DNA of 64,000 nt from AP-15 sp963796155 (GCA_963796155.1 CAWCKT010000001.1:62001-126000), one strand, 5' to 3'. Positions 42,919 to 52,723 are shown, counted from the first letter of the stretch. Translations and numbers: made by a program. Notes: generated by a model not told the origin, from the sequence alone.

Positions 42919-44015
42919 CGACGGTGGACCAGCAGAAGACGAGACGTGCTCGGACCGGGCTCATCGCGCACGATCCGGCGTTGGCGCAGCCCGGTTATAC
43001 GCTCTTCGCGCCGATGTACGGTGACGGGACCGTCTACCTCGTCGGCATGGACGGCAATGTGGCGCACACTTGGCATATGCCGCATCGGCCCGGCCTCTAC
43101 GGCCATCTGCTCGATAACGGCCACCTCTTTTTTGGCGGCAAGATCATGGAGGATCTCGAGCGGTTCGAGGCGTGGCCCCGCTTCAAAGGCGGTGCGGTGC
43201 TTGAGGCGGATTGGCAGGGCCGGATCCTATGGGAGGTGCGGCACCGGGACCACCACCACGACGCTCGCTTGCTGCGCAACGGCAACGTCCTGCTCTTGTG
43301 CCTGCGCCCGCTCGCCGCCGAACTCGCCCGCCGCGTCCGGGGCGGGCTGCCCGGCAGCGAAGCCGGCGGCGCGATCTACGCCGATTATCTGGTCGAGATG
43401 ACGACATCGGGCGAGGCCGTCTGGGAATGGCGGAGCTGGGAGCACCTCGACCCCGAGACCTGCCCGATCACCCCGCAGGATCATCGCGCGGAGTGGACGC
43501 ACGGCAACACCGTGGCCGAGACGGCGGAGGGCCACCTCGTCGTCAGCTTTCGCAACATCTCGACCGTCGTGATGATCGAGCGGGCGACCGGCAACATCAT
43601 CTGGCGGCTCGGCCACCCGCCGCTCGCACAGCAACACGATCCGCGCCCGCTGCCGAACGGCAACATCCTGATCTTCGACAACGGCACGCACCGCGCCGAC
43701 CACCCGGCGACCTTTTCGCGCGTGATCGAGGTCGACCCGCGCACCAACGCGATCGTCTGGGAGTATGCCGATCAGTCGCTCTTCGAGTTCTTCAGCCCGT
43801 ACATTTCGGGCGCGCAGCGGCTCGCCAACGGCAACACGCTGATCTGCGAGGGCTGTCACGGGCGCATCTTCGAGGTGACACCCGGGCACGAGGTCGTCTG
43901 GGAGTATGTGAGCCCGCACTTCTTCCAGGAGCCCGGACGCGCAGGGCTCAACAACTGGGTCTTCCGCGCCTTCCGCTACACAGAGGCGGAAATCGACGCC
44001 GCGCGCCGCGCTTGA
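42915..44015 (+). CDS. Arylsulfotransferase (ASST)-like propeller protein
   Basis: A 366-residue protein of the arylsulfate sulfotransferase family: PGYTLFAPMYGDGTVYLVGM, DGNVAHTWHMP, EVRHRDHHHDARLLRNGNVL, EWTHGNTVAETAEGHLVVSF, RNISTVVMIER and QQHDPRPLPNGNILIFDNG. Periplasmic ASST transfers sulfate between phenols through a His nucleophile; several candidate histidines are here. No signal peptide is seen, so this member may be cytoplasmic and its activity is uncertain. Last gene of the four-gene NEW3-ABC group. Confidence 0.8.
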   Translation: MTTVDQQKTRRARTGLIAHDPALAQPGYTLFAPMYGDGTVYLVGMDGNVAHTWHMPHRPGLYGHLLDNGHLFFGGKIMEDLERFEAWPRFKGGAVLEADWQGRILWEVRHRDHHHDARLLRNGNVLLLCLRPLAAELARRVRGGLPGSEAGGAIYADYLVEMTTSGEAVWEWRSWEHLDPETCPITPQDHRAEWTHGNTVAETAEGHLVVSFRNISTVVMIERATGNIIWRLGHPPLAQQHDPRPLPNGNILIFDNGTHRADHPATFSRVIEVDPRTNAIVWEYADQSLFEFFSPYISGAQRLANGNTLICEGCHGRIFEVTPGHEVVWEYVSPHFFQEPGRAGLNNWVFRAFRYTEAEIDAARRA

Positions 44016-44021
44016 CGAAAA

Positions 44022-44046
44022 GGGGCGGTCCGATCCGGACCGCCCC
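44022..44046 (+). terminator. Strong hairpin after the ASST gene, no T run
   Basis: GGGGCGGTCCG pairs perfectly with CGGACCGCCCC around ATC, starting seven bases after the stop codon. A T run is lacking, so it may be a terminator, an mRNA end protector or part of a dispersed repeat. Confidence 0.4.
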
Positions 44047-44303
44047 CGGATGTGGCGCGAGGGCTCGTGTTCCACCCTTTTACGTCCCGCCGGTCAACCC
44101 GGCCACGACCGCAGGACCGACCGTGCGCGCCACACAGACCGCAGCCTATATTGCCGATTGGTCGGCGCAAGCGGCGGAATCATTGTCCACAGGCTTACCC
44201 CCAAGATAGCGACGCTGTCCCCCGAACCATCCACAGCGCGATTTGATTCGCCGGACGATCAGCGCATAGTGGACGCGGGATCGCGGCTGGAGGATCGATC
44301 GAC

Positions 44304-45218
44304 ATGCTCCCGGCACCGGGCTTCCATCACCTGCATCTGAACTCGGTCGATCCCGACAGAGCGATCGACTTTTACACCCGGCAATTCCCGAGCACGGCAA
44401 AGGGGAGCTGGGGCGGCTTTCCGGCGCTCAGATCGCCCAACGATGTCCTCGTGCTGTTCACCAAGGTCGACAGGCCGCCGCCGACTGGGCCGCAGAGTGC
44501 GATCTGGCATTTCGGCTGGCACGTCACCGACGCACGCCGCTGCCTCGAAACCTACAAGGCCCGCCCGGAGGTCGAGCTCCTGCCGCTCTACACCACGGAC
44601 GAGGGCGGCTCCGTCCTGATCAGCAGCGACACCTGGCCGAGTGTGGGCGGCGTGCTCGGTCTGACCAAGGCTCAGATCGCCGAAGCCAAGGCAAGAGGTA
44701 TCAGGCCGGCGGGCGGCGGCGGGTTCGCCTATATGAAGGGTCCCGACAACGCCCTTGTCGAATATGCCGGGAACCACCCGACCGAGCGCTTCAACCACGT
44801 GCATCTCTACCAGGAGGATCCGATCGGCGCGTTCGCCTGGTATCAACAGCATCTGAACGCGCCGGTAAGGCCGGGTTACGCGCCGACGGCGGCCCAAGAT
44901 GAGGTGCGGCGCGGGCCCGACCGCACCTGGCCGGCGCTCGACCGGGCGGGGATGTTCCGCACCCCGCGGGCCGGCGTCGAATTTGGCGACGTATCGATGA
45001 TGTGGTACGCCAACCAAGGCGACCAGCCGCTCGCCGGTTCGCGCGGACAGCTGCAGGACCACATCGCGCTCAAGGTCGAGGATCTCGACGCGTGGGTCGA
45101 GAAGCTGCGCGGCGAGGGCGTCAAATTCCTCGAAGAGCCCTACCCGCTCGGCGACACCCGCGCGGTGATGATCGAAGGCCCGAGCCGCGAAGCCCTGGAG
45201 CTGGTCGAGGTAAAATAA
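44304..45218 (+). CDS. VOC (glyoxalase-fold) family protein, two domains
   Basis: A 304-residue protein with two vicinal-oxygen-chelate modules: FHHLHLNSVDPDRAIDFYTR at the start and FNHVHLYQEDPIGAFAWYQQ at about 155, the second ending DTRAVMIEGPSREALELVEV. Metal ligands could be the His residues at the start of each module and the Glu near the end. The family includes dioxygenases, lyases and resistance proteins; substrate unknown. A stretch of about 260 bases before it holds only the preceding hairpin. Confidence 0.8.
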   Translation: MLPAPGFHHLHLNSVDPDRAIDFYTRQFPSTAKGSWGGFPALRSPNDVLVLFTKVDRPPPTGPQSAIWHFGWHVTDARRCLETYKARPEVELLPLYTTDEGGSVLISSDTWPSVGGVLGLTKAQIAEAKARGIRPAGGGGFAYMKGPDNALVEYAGNHPTERFNHVHLYQEDPIGAFAWYQQHLNAPVRPGYAPTAAQDEVRRGPDRTWPALDRAGMFRTPRAGVEFGDVSMMWYANQGDQPLAGSRGQLQDHIALKVEDLDAWVEKLRGEGVKFLEEPYPLGDTRAVMIEGPSREALELVEVK

Positions 45219-45427
45219 TCCACCGACACGACGGCCACGGCTGAGCCCGTCGGATTTCCCTGTTCTCAGGGAAAAACGCGTCCTGAGCGCCCGAAAATTG
45301 CCCTCTCAACGTCGAAAGTATTAGGCATATCAGCAACTTGAATACGATTTGGGCGCCCGCCGGCAGCGGATCGGCAGCGGAATTTGGCAGAGAGCCCGAA
45401 CCTTGTCCTACCCACATGGTGTTAACC

Positions 45428-45444
45428 ATCTCAATAATTGAGAT
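45428..45444. repeat. 17-bp perfect palindrome
   Basis: ATCTCAAT-A-ATTGAGAT is perfectly symmetric and lies in an AT-rich patch just beyond the 3' end of the zinc-ribbon relic. It may be a regulator site or an end of a lost element. A nearby hairpin TTTCCCTG-TTCT-CAGGGAAA (about 45255-45274) resembles dispersed repeats. Confidence 0.5.
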
Positions 45445-45454
45445 TATAGTATTG

Positions 45455-45898
45455 CTAGATTGGATATAGGCGCAGGTTGGGCCAGGGCAAGGGGGTGCGT
45501 CCAGGGCGGCGATGCCGCTCCTCTATTTTTCCGGCAAGTGCCAGCGCCTCGGTAAGGAGCGTGAGAAATAGCGGTGTGGCTCCGCGGGCTCCAATCGCTT
45601 CTTTCAGGTCTTGGGTGTCGAAGCCTTCGGTAAACCAGCCGTAGAGGGGCGCGAGCAGGTCGCGCGAGTTAGGGAGGGGGCTGCTGCGAAAGGGAACGTT
45701 GGCTGGGTTCGCAGCCAGCGTGGGCCGCATCTGCGCTGTATCGCTTACCGTCAGCGCCGCTCCGCATTTCCCGCAGAACCTGGCCCCGGAGCGGGTCGGC
45801 GCACCGCAAGACGGACAGCGGATCGGCGCCGGCGTGCCGCACGCCTCGCAAAACCTGTTGCCCTCGGGAATGTCAGCCTTGCAGTTCGGGCATTCCAT
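45455..45898 (-). pseudogene. Relic of a zinc-ribbon adenylate cyclase/ATPase gene
   Basis: A 147-residue frame. Residues 1-50 form two zinc ribbons (MECPNCKADIPEGNRFCEAC and CPSCGAPTRSGARFCGKCGA), the usual N-terminus of class III cyclase-ATPase proteins. After a short linker it jumps to LLAPLYGWFTEGFDTQDLKE and LALAGKIEERHR, pieces that match the C-terminal TPR part of the neighbouring cyclase gene but in scrambled order. The cyclase and ATPase domains are gone. Most likely the fused ends of a deleted paralogue; whether the short zinc-ribbon product is made is unknown. Confidence 0.7.
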
Positions 45899-45988
45899 TG
45901 CCGCACCCCGATCTCCCGGCAGAGCGAGCGTAACATATGACGGCGCGATGCGGTGCCGACTAGCTTCCCCGAGTTGGCAACCAAGCGA

Positions 45989-46219
45989 TCAAAGGAGGGG
46001 TACAAGCTCGTCGGCGGTGAGCCCGGCTTGGCGCAGGATCGAGCGGAGAATGCCGCGCTTTACGTCGGCGCTTCCGTGGTGCGGGACGACTATGCGTACG
46101 GCGGGACGATCGGGATGCTTCAGCACGTAATGGCCGCCGGTCACATGATGGACGAAAAAGCCGGCACGCTGTAATGCCCGGATCAGCCGCGTGGCGTTGA
46201 CCGAGGGCAGATCGGTCAT
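45989..46219 (-). CDS. hicA: HicA family toxin
   Basis: A 76-residue double-stranded-RNA-binding-fold mRNA endonuclease. It shows VNATRLIRALQRAGFFVHHV, GGHYVLKHP with the catalytic His (residue 30), RIVVPHHGSADVKRGILRSI and LRQAGLTADELVPLL. It is coded directly downstream of hicB with a four-base overlap. It would cleave mRNA when not held by HicB. Confidence 0.92.
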   Translation of the reverse strand: MTDLPSVNATRLIRALQRAGFFVHHVTGGHYVLKHPDRPAVRIVVPHHGSADVKRGILRSILRQAGLTADELVPLL

Positions 46220-46461
46220 GCGCTCGCGAGTTCGACGGTCAGCCTTTCGGTGATCGGCCCTTCCGGAGCCTCATAGGGTAACGGTTCACCGTCTTTGCGC
46301 AGGGATTCAAGATACGCGCGCAGGCAATCCGTCGCCATTGCGCGCGCCTCGTCCATCGTCTCACCCTGGGTCGCCAGGCCCGGGATGGCCGGGAAGGTGA
46401 CGATATACCCGCCCTCTTCGGCCGGCTCGAAAACCGCGGTGTACCGGAACTGATTCGCCAT
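46216..46461 (-). CDS. hicB: HicB family antitoxin, short form
   Basis: An 81-residue protein with the HicB partial RNase H-like fold: YTAVFEPAEEGGYIVTFPAI, PGLATQGETMDEARAMATDC and LRAYLESL. It lacks a C-terminal DNA-binding domain, so it may not regulate its own promoter. AGGAG lies 11 bases before the ATG. Antitoxin precedes toxin, with ATGA overlap. Confidence 0.9.
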   Translation of the reverse strand: MANQFRYTAVFEPAEEGGYIVTFPAIPGLATQGETMDEARAMATDCLRAYLESLRKDGEPLPYEAPEGPITERLTVELASA

Positions 46462-47929
46462 TCGAGCATCGCTCCTACAACGCGGCGGATATCGGCAATT
46501 ATGGGTGCGGCCCCACCCGATTACGATGGCGACGACCCTACAACGCCGGCGAAGAGCCCGCACCCACCGGTCACGCCGCCGCATCGGCATTGAGCGAGCC
46601 TGTTGCAAGCTCACGTGAGCTCGTCGAGCAGCGCCTTGGCCTCTTTCAGGTCGGCGGTGTCGAAGCCTTCGGTGAACCAGCCGTAGAGGGGTGCCAGCAG
46701 GTCGCGCGCCTCGGCCCGCCGACCCTGCTCGGCCCACAGCCGGGCGAGGCTCGTCGCGGCGCGCAATTCGTAGCCGCGTGTGCCCTGCTCGCGGGCGATC
46801 GCGAGGGCGGTGCGGAACGAGTCCTCGGCCTTCGCTGGATCGGGATATGGCAAGCGACCGGTGAGCTCGCCGCGCAAGCGATGAATTTCTGCGCCCCAGC
46901 CCCTCTCGCCGGAGACGGCCGCTTTTGCCAATGCGTCGTCGAGGGCAGCAAGGCCTTCCTCTATCTTTCCGGCAAGCGCCCGCGCCTCGGCCAGGAGCGC
47001 GAGGAATAACGGTGTGTAGACGCGGGCGCCGGTCGCCTCGGCTGCGGCCAAACCGTCGCGGATACGGGCAATTCCCGTCGTCGCTTCACCCCCTTGGGCG
47101 AAGGCCCAGCCCTGGAGAACCCGACCAAAGGCCACCCAGTAGGCGAATCCGTGTTCACTCGCGAGTGCCACGCAATCGTTGCCGTGGGCGCAGACGGTGG
47201 CGACATCTCGGGCGAAGACCGCGGCCATTCCAGCGTAATAAAGGGCGTGGGAAAGGGTGTGCGCATGGCCCAATTGCCGGCTCAATGCGAGCGCGCGATC
47301 GGCAGCTCGGGCGGACTGATCAGGATAGCCGCGATGCCAAAGCGCCCAGGACAATTGGACAAAGGCGCTGACCCCGATGTCCTGCCCATAGTGAAAGGGG
47401 GAATCGCGATGCTCCTCGGGCCGATACAACGACGCGGCCGTTTCGAGATGCGCGAGAGCTGCAGGGTAATCGCCGCTATAGGTCAAGGAATGACCGAGGA
47501 TGCGATGGCCGACCAGGAGCGGGCCGGACGAAGATTGCGATTGGGCTGACGACAGGAAGTTGGCAGCGTGCTCGAGTGCGGCCGCGACAGTTCCGCCGAC
47601 CGCGTTAGACACCCAAAGCCCATAGAGCACGGAGAAATGGAGCGGGGTCCCGACTGCCCCGGTCTCGGTCACGAGCCAATTCGCTCGGTCCAGCACGGCG
47701 AAGACCTCCTGGTCCGCGTAGCCTTTGCCGGCCATCAGCGGCCGGGTCAGGGTGACCTGGATATCGAGCTCCAGCTGGTTGCGCTCGCGCGTTTCGGGCA
47801 ACCCGTCCAACAGACTGAGGCCTCGGCGTAATTGCGCGCTCGCCTCATGCACGGCTGATCTGGCGAACGAGGATTGGCCCGCGCGGAGCCAATATGTGAT
47901 CGCCTTGTCGGCTATGGCGGCTTCGCCGT

Positions 47930-49816
47930 AGTGATGCGCGACGATCTCCGGCCGCGTTTGCACGAGGTCCGGAACCCGCTGTTCCAACGCCTCGGCGATG
48001 CGGCGATGCAAGGCCTGGCGCGGGCCGCGCAGCAGGGTGCTGTAGGCGGTGTCCTGGACCAGCGCGTGCTTGAACAAATATTCGGCCGCCGGCGGCGCGC
48101 CGCGCTGGAAGACGAGGCCAGCTTCGACGAGGCGGCGCAGCGCCTCTTGCAGTTCGGGCTCGGCGAGCGGCACGGCCGCTGCCAGCAGCTCATAGGAAAA
48201 GTCGCGCCCGATGGCGGCGCCGGCCTGCGCCACATTCTTGGCCGCCGGGCCGAGCCGGTCGAGGCGCCCCAGCAGCGAGGCGTGCAAGGTGGCAGGCACG
48301 GCGAGCGACGACGCCGGCACGGCGGATATCGACCCATAGCCGCGATCGGCGCCGGCCTCGACCACCGCCTTGGTCAATTCCTCGACAAAGAGCGGCACTC
48401 CGTCGGTGCGCTCGACGATCTCGTCGACAATATCCGGCGGCAGCGCCCCGAGATTGCCGGCGAGCCGATGCACGAGCGTCGCCCCTTCGCTGCGGCCGAG
48501 CCGGTTCAGCGCGATCACCGTCACCTGCGATTCCCGACCCAGGGCGGTTGGAACTCGGGCCGGTAGGTTGCGACCAGCAGCACCGGCAGGCCCGTGATCT
48601 TCTCGACCGTAAGGTCGAGCAGCTCGCGCGAGGTCGGATCGATCCAATGCAGGTCCTCGAAGATCATCAATACCGGCTGCCGCCGCGCCAGCGCCTGGAG
48701 CTGCCGCAGCAGCGCCGCCAATGTCCGCTCCTTCTTGCGCTGCGGGCTGAGGTCGAGCGGCGGGAAGCGCTCGCCGCCGGAAAGCGACAGCATCTCGGCG
48801 ATCAACGAGAGGTCGCCCGGTTCCGCCCCGTCGCCGAGCAGCGCCTCCAGCTTGTCGAGTTTTATTGCGCCGTGTCGTCGCGAGCGAACCCTGCCGCGCG
48901 TTCCAGCTGGCCGATAAAGGGGTAGAGCGCGCTGTCCTGATGGTGCGGCGAGCAGAAATAGCGCAGTCGGGTATGCGGCTCGGTCTCGATACGTTGCGAC
49001 AGCGCCGCGGTCAGGCGCGACTTGCCGATGCCCGGCTCGCCGGAAACCAGCACCACCCGCCCTTCGCCGGACTTCGCCTGCTGCCAGCGCCGCAATAAGA
49101 GGTCGAGCTCCTCGTCGCGGCCGACCAGCGGTGTGGTCCCCGAACGCAATGCCTCGAAGCGGCTGACGACCCCGCTCTCGCCGACCACACGCCAGGCAGG
49201 CTGTGGCTCGGCGAAACCGGCAAGCGGCTGGGGACCGAGATCCTCGATCTCGAACAAGGTGCCGATCTGTCTCCGGGTGCTGTCGGCAACGACCAAGGTG
49301 CCCGGCCGGGCCAGCGCCTGCAGACGGGCGGCGAGGTTTGGCGTTTCGCCGACGACGCCCCGCTCCTGCGCCGCACCCGCACCGATCAGATCGCCAACGA
49401 CGACGAGGCCAGTGGCGATGCCGATCCGCACGTTCAGCGGCTCTTGTGTGGCGAGCCGGCCGACCGCGTCGATGACCGCGAGCCCGGCGCGGGCCGCGCG
49501 CTCGGCGTCGTCCTCATGCGCCTCGGGATAGCCGAAATAAACGAGCACGCCGTCGCCCATATACTTGGCGACAAAACCGCCAAACCGGCCGACGGTATCG
49601 GTCACGCAGCGATGGTAGGCGCCGACGATCTCGCGCAGATCCTCGGGATCGAAGCGCGTCGACAGCGGCGTCGAACCGACCAGATCGCAGAACATGACCG
49701 TCAGCTGCCGCCGCTCGGCCTCCGCCCCCACCCAGCCCTCCCCCGCAAGCGGGGGAGGGCGAGGGAGGGGGCTGCCGGCGGGCGCACTGGTACTGCTGAG
49801 CTGGGCGATGGCCTGC
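47930..49816 (-). repeat. 1.89-kb tandem duplication, left copy
   Basis: This stretch is nearly identical to 49820-51711 at an offset of 1892-1895 bases. Both begin with the GTGATGCGCGACGATCTCCG segment at the ATPase C-terminal side and end at GCTGAGCTGGGCGATGGCCT before the SAM domain. The offset drifts by three because of three single-base indels. Confidence 0.85.
49736..49759. repeat. REP-like hairpin inside coding sequence, left copy
   Basis: CCCTCCCCCGC-AA-GCGGGGGAGGG is a perfect 11-pair hairpin. It is read in frame as part of PLPRPPPLAGEG between the SAM and cyclase domains. It is the kind of palindrome that occurs many times in alphaproteobacterial genomes. Confidence 0.75.
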
Positions 49817-49819
49817 GGC

Positions 49820-51711
49820 GAAGTGATGCGCGACGATCTCCGGTTGAGTTTCGACAAAGTCGGGAAACCGCTGTTCCAACGCCTCGGCGATCCGGCGATG
49901 CAAGGCCTGGCGCGGGCCGCGCAGCAAGGTGCTGTAGGCGGTGTCCTGGACCAGCGCGTGCTTGAACAAATATTCGGCCGCCGGCGGCGCGCCGCGCTGG
50001 AAGACGAGGCCGGCTTCGACGAGGCGGCGCAGCGCCTCTTGCAGTTCGGGCTCGGCGAGCGGCACGGCCGCTGCCAGCAGCTCATGGGAAAAGTCGCGCC
50101 CGATGGCGGCGCCGACCTGCGCCACATTCTTGGCCGCCGGGCCGAGCCGGTCGAGGCGCCCCAGCAGCGAGGCGTGCAAGGTGGCAGGCACGGCGAGCGA
50201 CGACGGCGGCACGGCGGATATCGACCCGTGGCCGCGATCGGCGCCGGCCTCGACCACCGCCTTGGTCAATTCCTCGACAAAGAGCGGCACCCCGTCGGTG
50301 CGCTCGACGATCTCGTCGACAATATCCGGCGGCAGCGCCCCGAGATTGCCGGCGAGCTGATGCACGAGCGTCGCCCCTTCGTTGCGGCCGAGCCGGTTCA
50401 GCGCGATCACCGTCACCTGCGACTCTCCGACCCAGGGCGGTTGGAACTCGGGCCGGTAGGTCACGACCAGCAGCACCGGCAGGCCCGTGATCTTCTCGAC
50501 CGTAAGATCGAGCACCTCGCGCGAGGTCGGATCGATCCAATGCAGGTCCTCAAAGATCATCAATACCGGCTGCCGCCGCGCCAGCGCCTGGAGCTGCCGC
50601 AGCAGCGCCGCCAATGTCCGCTCCTTCTTGCGCTGCGGGCTGAGGTCGAGCGGCGGGAAGCGCTCGCCGCCGGAAAGCGACAGCATCTCGGCGATCAACG
50701 AGAGGTCGCCCGGCTCCGCCCCGTCGCCGAGCAGCGCCTCCAGCTTGTCCAGTTTTATCGTCGCCGTGTCGTCGCGGGCGAACCCTGCGGCGCGTTCCAG
50801 CTGGCCGATAAAGGGGTAGAGCGCGCTGTCCTGATGGTGCGGCGAGCAGAAATAGCGCAGCCGGGTATGCGGCTCGGTCTCGATACGTTGCGACAGCTGC
50901 CGCGGTCAGGCGCGACTTGCCGATGCCCGGCTCGCCGGAGACCAGCACCACCCGCCCTTCGCCGGACTTCGCCTGCTGCCAGCGCCGCAATAAGAGGTCG
51001 AGCTCCTCGTCGCGGCCGACCAGCGGTGTGGTCCCCGAACGCAATGCCTCGAAGCGGCTGACGACCCCGCTCTCGCCGACCACACGCCAGGCACGCTGTG
51101 GCTCGGCAAAACCGGCGAGCGGCTGCGGCCCGAGATCCTCGATCTCGAACAAGGTGCCGATCTGTCGCCGGGTGCTGTCGGCAACGACCAAGGTGCCCGG
51201 CCGGGCCAGCGCCTGCAGGCGGGCGGCGAGGTTTGGCGTCTCGCCGACCACGCCCCGCTCCTGCGCCGCACCCGCGCCGATCAGATCGCCGACGACGACG
51301 AGGCCAGTGGCGATGCCGATCCGCACGTTCAGCGGCTCTTGTGTGGCGAGCCGGCCGACCGCGTCGATGACCGCGAGCCCGGCGCGGGCCGCGCGCTCGG
51401 CATCGTCCTCATGCGCTTCGGGATAGCCGAAATAAATCAGCACGCCGTCGCCCATATACTTGGCGACAAAACCGCCAAAGCGGCCGACGGTATCGGTCAC
51501 GCAGCGATGGTAGGCGCCGACGATCTCGCGCAGGTCCTCGGGATCGAAGCGGGTCGACAGCGGCGTCGACCCGACCAGGTCGCAGAACATGACGGTCAGC
51601 TGCCGCCGCTCGGCCTCCGCCCCCACCCAACCCTCCCCCGCAAGCGGGGGAGGGCGAGGGAGGGGGCTGCCGGCGGGCGCACTGGTACCGCTGAGCTGGG
51701 CGATGGCCTCG
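49820..51711 (-). repeat. 1.89-kb tandem duplication, right copy
   Basis: Partner of 47930-49816. The unit covers the end of the SAM-cyclase linker, the cyclase, and the ATPase up to the start of the TPRs. The copies differ by scattered substitutions and three indels, so this is not a simple assembly collapse or echo. Confidence 0.85.
51631..51654. repeat. REP-like hairpin inside coding sequence, right copy
   Basis: The same 24-base CCCTCCCCCGC-AA-GCGGGGGAGGG hairpin, exactly 1895 bases from the left copy. Its presence in both shows that the element was already in the gene before the duplication. Confidence 0.75.
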
Positions 51712-51946
51712 AGCAGCATGCGCCGGTGGCCTACCGCGGTCACGCCAATGTCCCTCAGATCATCGGCCGTCAGCTTGGGCAGCACTGCCCAATTGATTTC
51801 GTTGTCGCGGAAAGCCGCCTCATATTGCCCCAGATCCAGGCCGCGCAGCCACGCCGCAATGTCCATCAGGCCCCCCTTCTTTACCTTCGGCCCGGAAGTC
51901 CGAAAGCCCGCTGAGGCTTGATACAGGGTGACCTATAACGACATTG

Positions 51947-52080
51947 ATGAACAGCCGCGAACTTCTCCGGAAGCTCCGACGCCTGGGCGGCCGGTTTGCG
52001 ATGGTACCGGCGAGCTCGCGTCCGGGACGTTCCGCGCGATCCTCCGCCAGCTCGGCTTGCGTCCGGAAGATTTGCGGTAG
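51947..52080 (+). pseudogene. hicA remnant with internal deletion
   Basis: The start MNSRELLRKLRRLGGRF fits a HicA N-terminus. A shifted frame then gives GELASGTFRAILRQLGLRPE and DLR before a TAG eight bases upstream of hicB. The middle third with the GSH-type catalytic histidine is missing and the two parts are out of frame, so no toxin can be made. Confidence 0.7.
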
Positions 52081-52088
52081 GAGGCGGG

Positions 52089-52544
52089 ATGAAGGGCAAA
52101 AAACTGCGCGCGACACTGGCTTATCCGGCCCTGTTCGAGCCGGAGCCCGAAGGCGGCTTCACCGTAACCTTCCCTGAGGCCGGCATCGCGGCCACTTACG
52201 GCCCGAACTGGGACGCGGCGCGCGCGCAGGCCGAGGACATGCTCGAGGAAGCGATACTCGGGATGATCGCGCATGGTGAAGATGTGCCGTGGCCCGCATC
52301 GGTGCCGAAGGGACGTCGCCTGCGCCCCTCAATTCCTCTGCCCGCACCGACTGCCGCCAAACTCGAAATCTACCGGGCAATGCGCGCCGAGGGGCTCGGG
52401 GCAGACCAGCTTGCGCAACGACTGGGTTGGGAACCCGCTCAGGTGACTCGCTTGTTCGGGCGGCGCGCCACCCGGCTTGATCACATCGAAGCGGCGTTGC
52501 GAGCCCTCGGGCGCCGGCTTGTCGTCACCAGCGAAGCGGCTTAG
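52089..52544 (+). CDS. hicB: HicB family antitoxin with HTH domain
   Basis: A 151-residue protein. The N-terminal HicB fold reads RATLAYPALFEPEPEGGFTV, TFPEAGIAATYG and AQAEDMLEEAILGMIAHGED. The C-terminal HTH has YRAMRAEGLGADQLAQRLGW followed by QVTRLFGRRATRLDHIEAAL, the XRE-like end of long HicB proteins that repress their own promoter. GGAGG lies just before the ATG. Its toxin partner is broken, so it may persist as an orphan antitoxin or regulator. Confidence 0.88.
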   Translation: MKGKKLRATLAYPALFEPEPEGGFTVTFPEAGIAATYGPNWDAARAQAEDMLEEAILGMIAHGEDVPWPASVPKGRRLRPSIPLPAPTAAKLEIYRAMRAEGLGADQLAQRLGWEPAQVTRLFGRRATRLDHIEAALRALGRRLVVTSEAA

Positions 52545-52723
52545 AGGCTGGCCGTTCCGGGGGCTTCAGCCGGCTGCTGCGAGATGAAGCGTGTGTATGT
52601 TTCGAGCCCTATTACGGCACTCCGGTGGTCGGCACGCTTTTCATGCGTCGTCTTCTGCGACCGCATTCACTGGCCTAAATCCCGGTTGGTTCGCGATTTA
52701 TAATCCGGGGAGGGCGAACCGCC

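Larger units (their letters stand above)
46611..49816 (-). pseudogene. Distal part of a duplicated adenylate cyclase-ATPase-TPR gene, frameshifted
   Basis: Reading right to left: a class III cyclase domain (RRQLTVMFCDLVGSTPLSTR, KYMGDGVLVYFGYPEAHEDD), an AAA-type ATPase (VLVSGEPGIGKSRLTAALSQ) and, after two single-base deletions relative to the neighbouring copy, the rest of the ATPase (MIFEDLHWIDPTSREL) and a TPR-rich tail (AYSTLLRGPRQALHRRIAEA to FTEGFDTADLKEAKALLDEL). The first break gives TAA near 48862 (after FARDDTAQ), the second a TGA near 48521 (after WVGNRR). The three pieces are in different frames. A functional signalling ATPase-cyclase was probably encoded once; cyclic nucleotide output from this copy is unlikely unless the indels are sequencing errors. 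Confidence 0.85.
49820..51866 (-). pseudogene. Proximal part of the adenylate cyclase-ATPase gene, frameshifted and truncated
   Basis: Starts MDIAAWLRGLDLGQYEAAFR, a SAM-type domain (residues 1-58), then the REP-encoded linker, a class III cyclase domain (about 85-260, metal Asp residues in FCDLVGST and GDGVLIYFG) and an ATPase whose P loop GEPGIGKSRL is near residue 325. One extra base right after SRLTAA shifts the frame; the ATPase continues in another frame (MIAEMLSLSGGERFPPLDLS to PEIVAHHF) and then runs directly into the second cyclase copy without TPRs. Cyclase activity of an N-terminal fragment is conceivable because that domain is intact. Confidence 0.85.

Noticed and set aside
44022..44046. 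Riboswitch or attenuator reading of the hairpin after ASST
   Set aside because: It is a simple perfect stem directly after a stop codon, without leader peptide, aptamer-like junctions or a downstream regulated gene.
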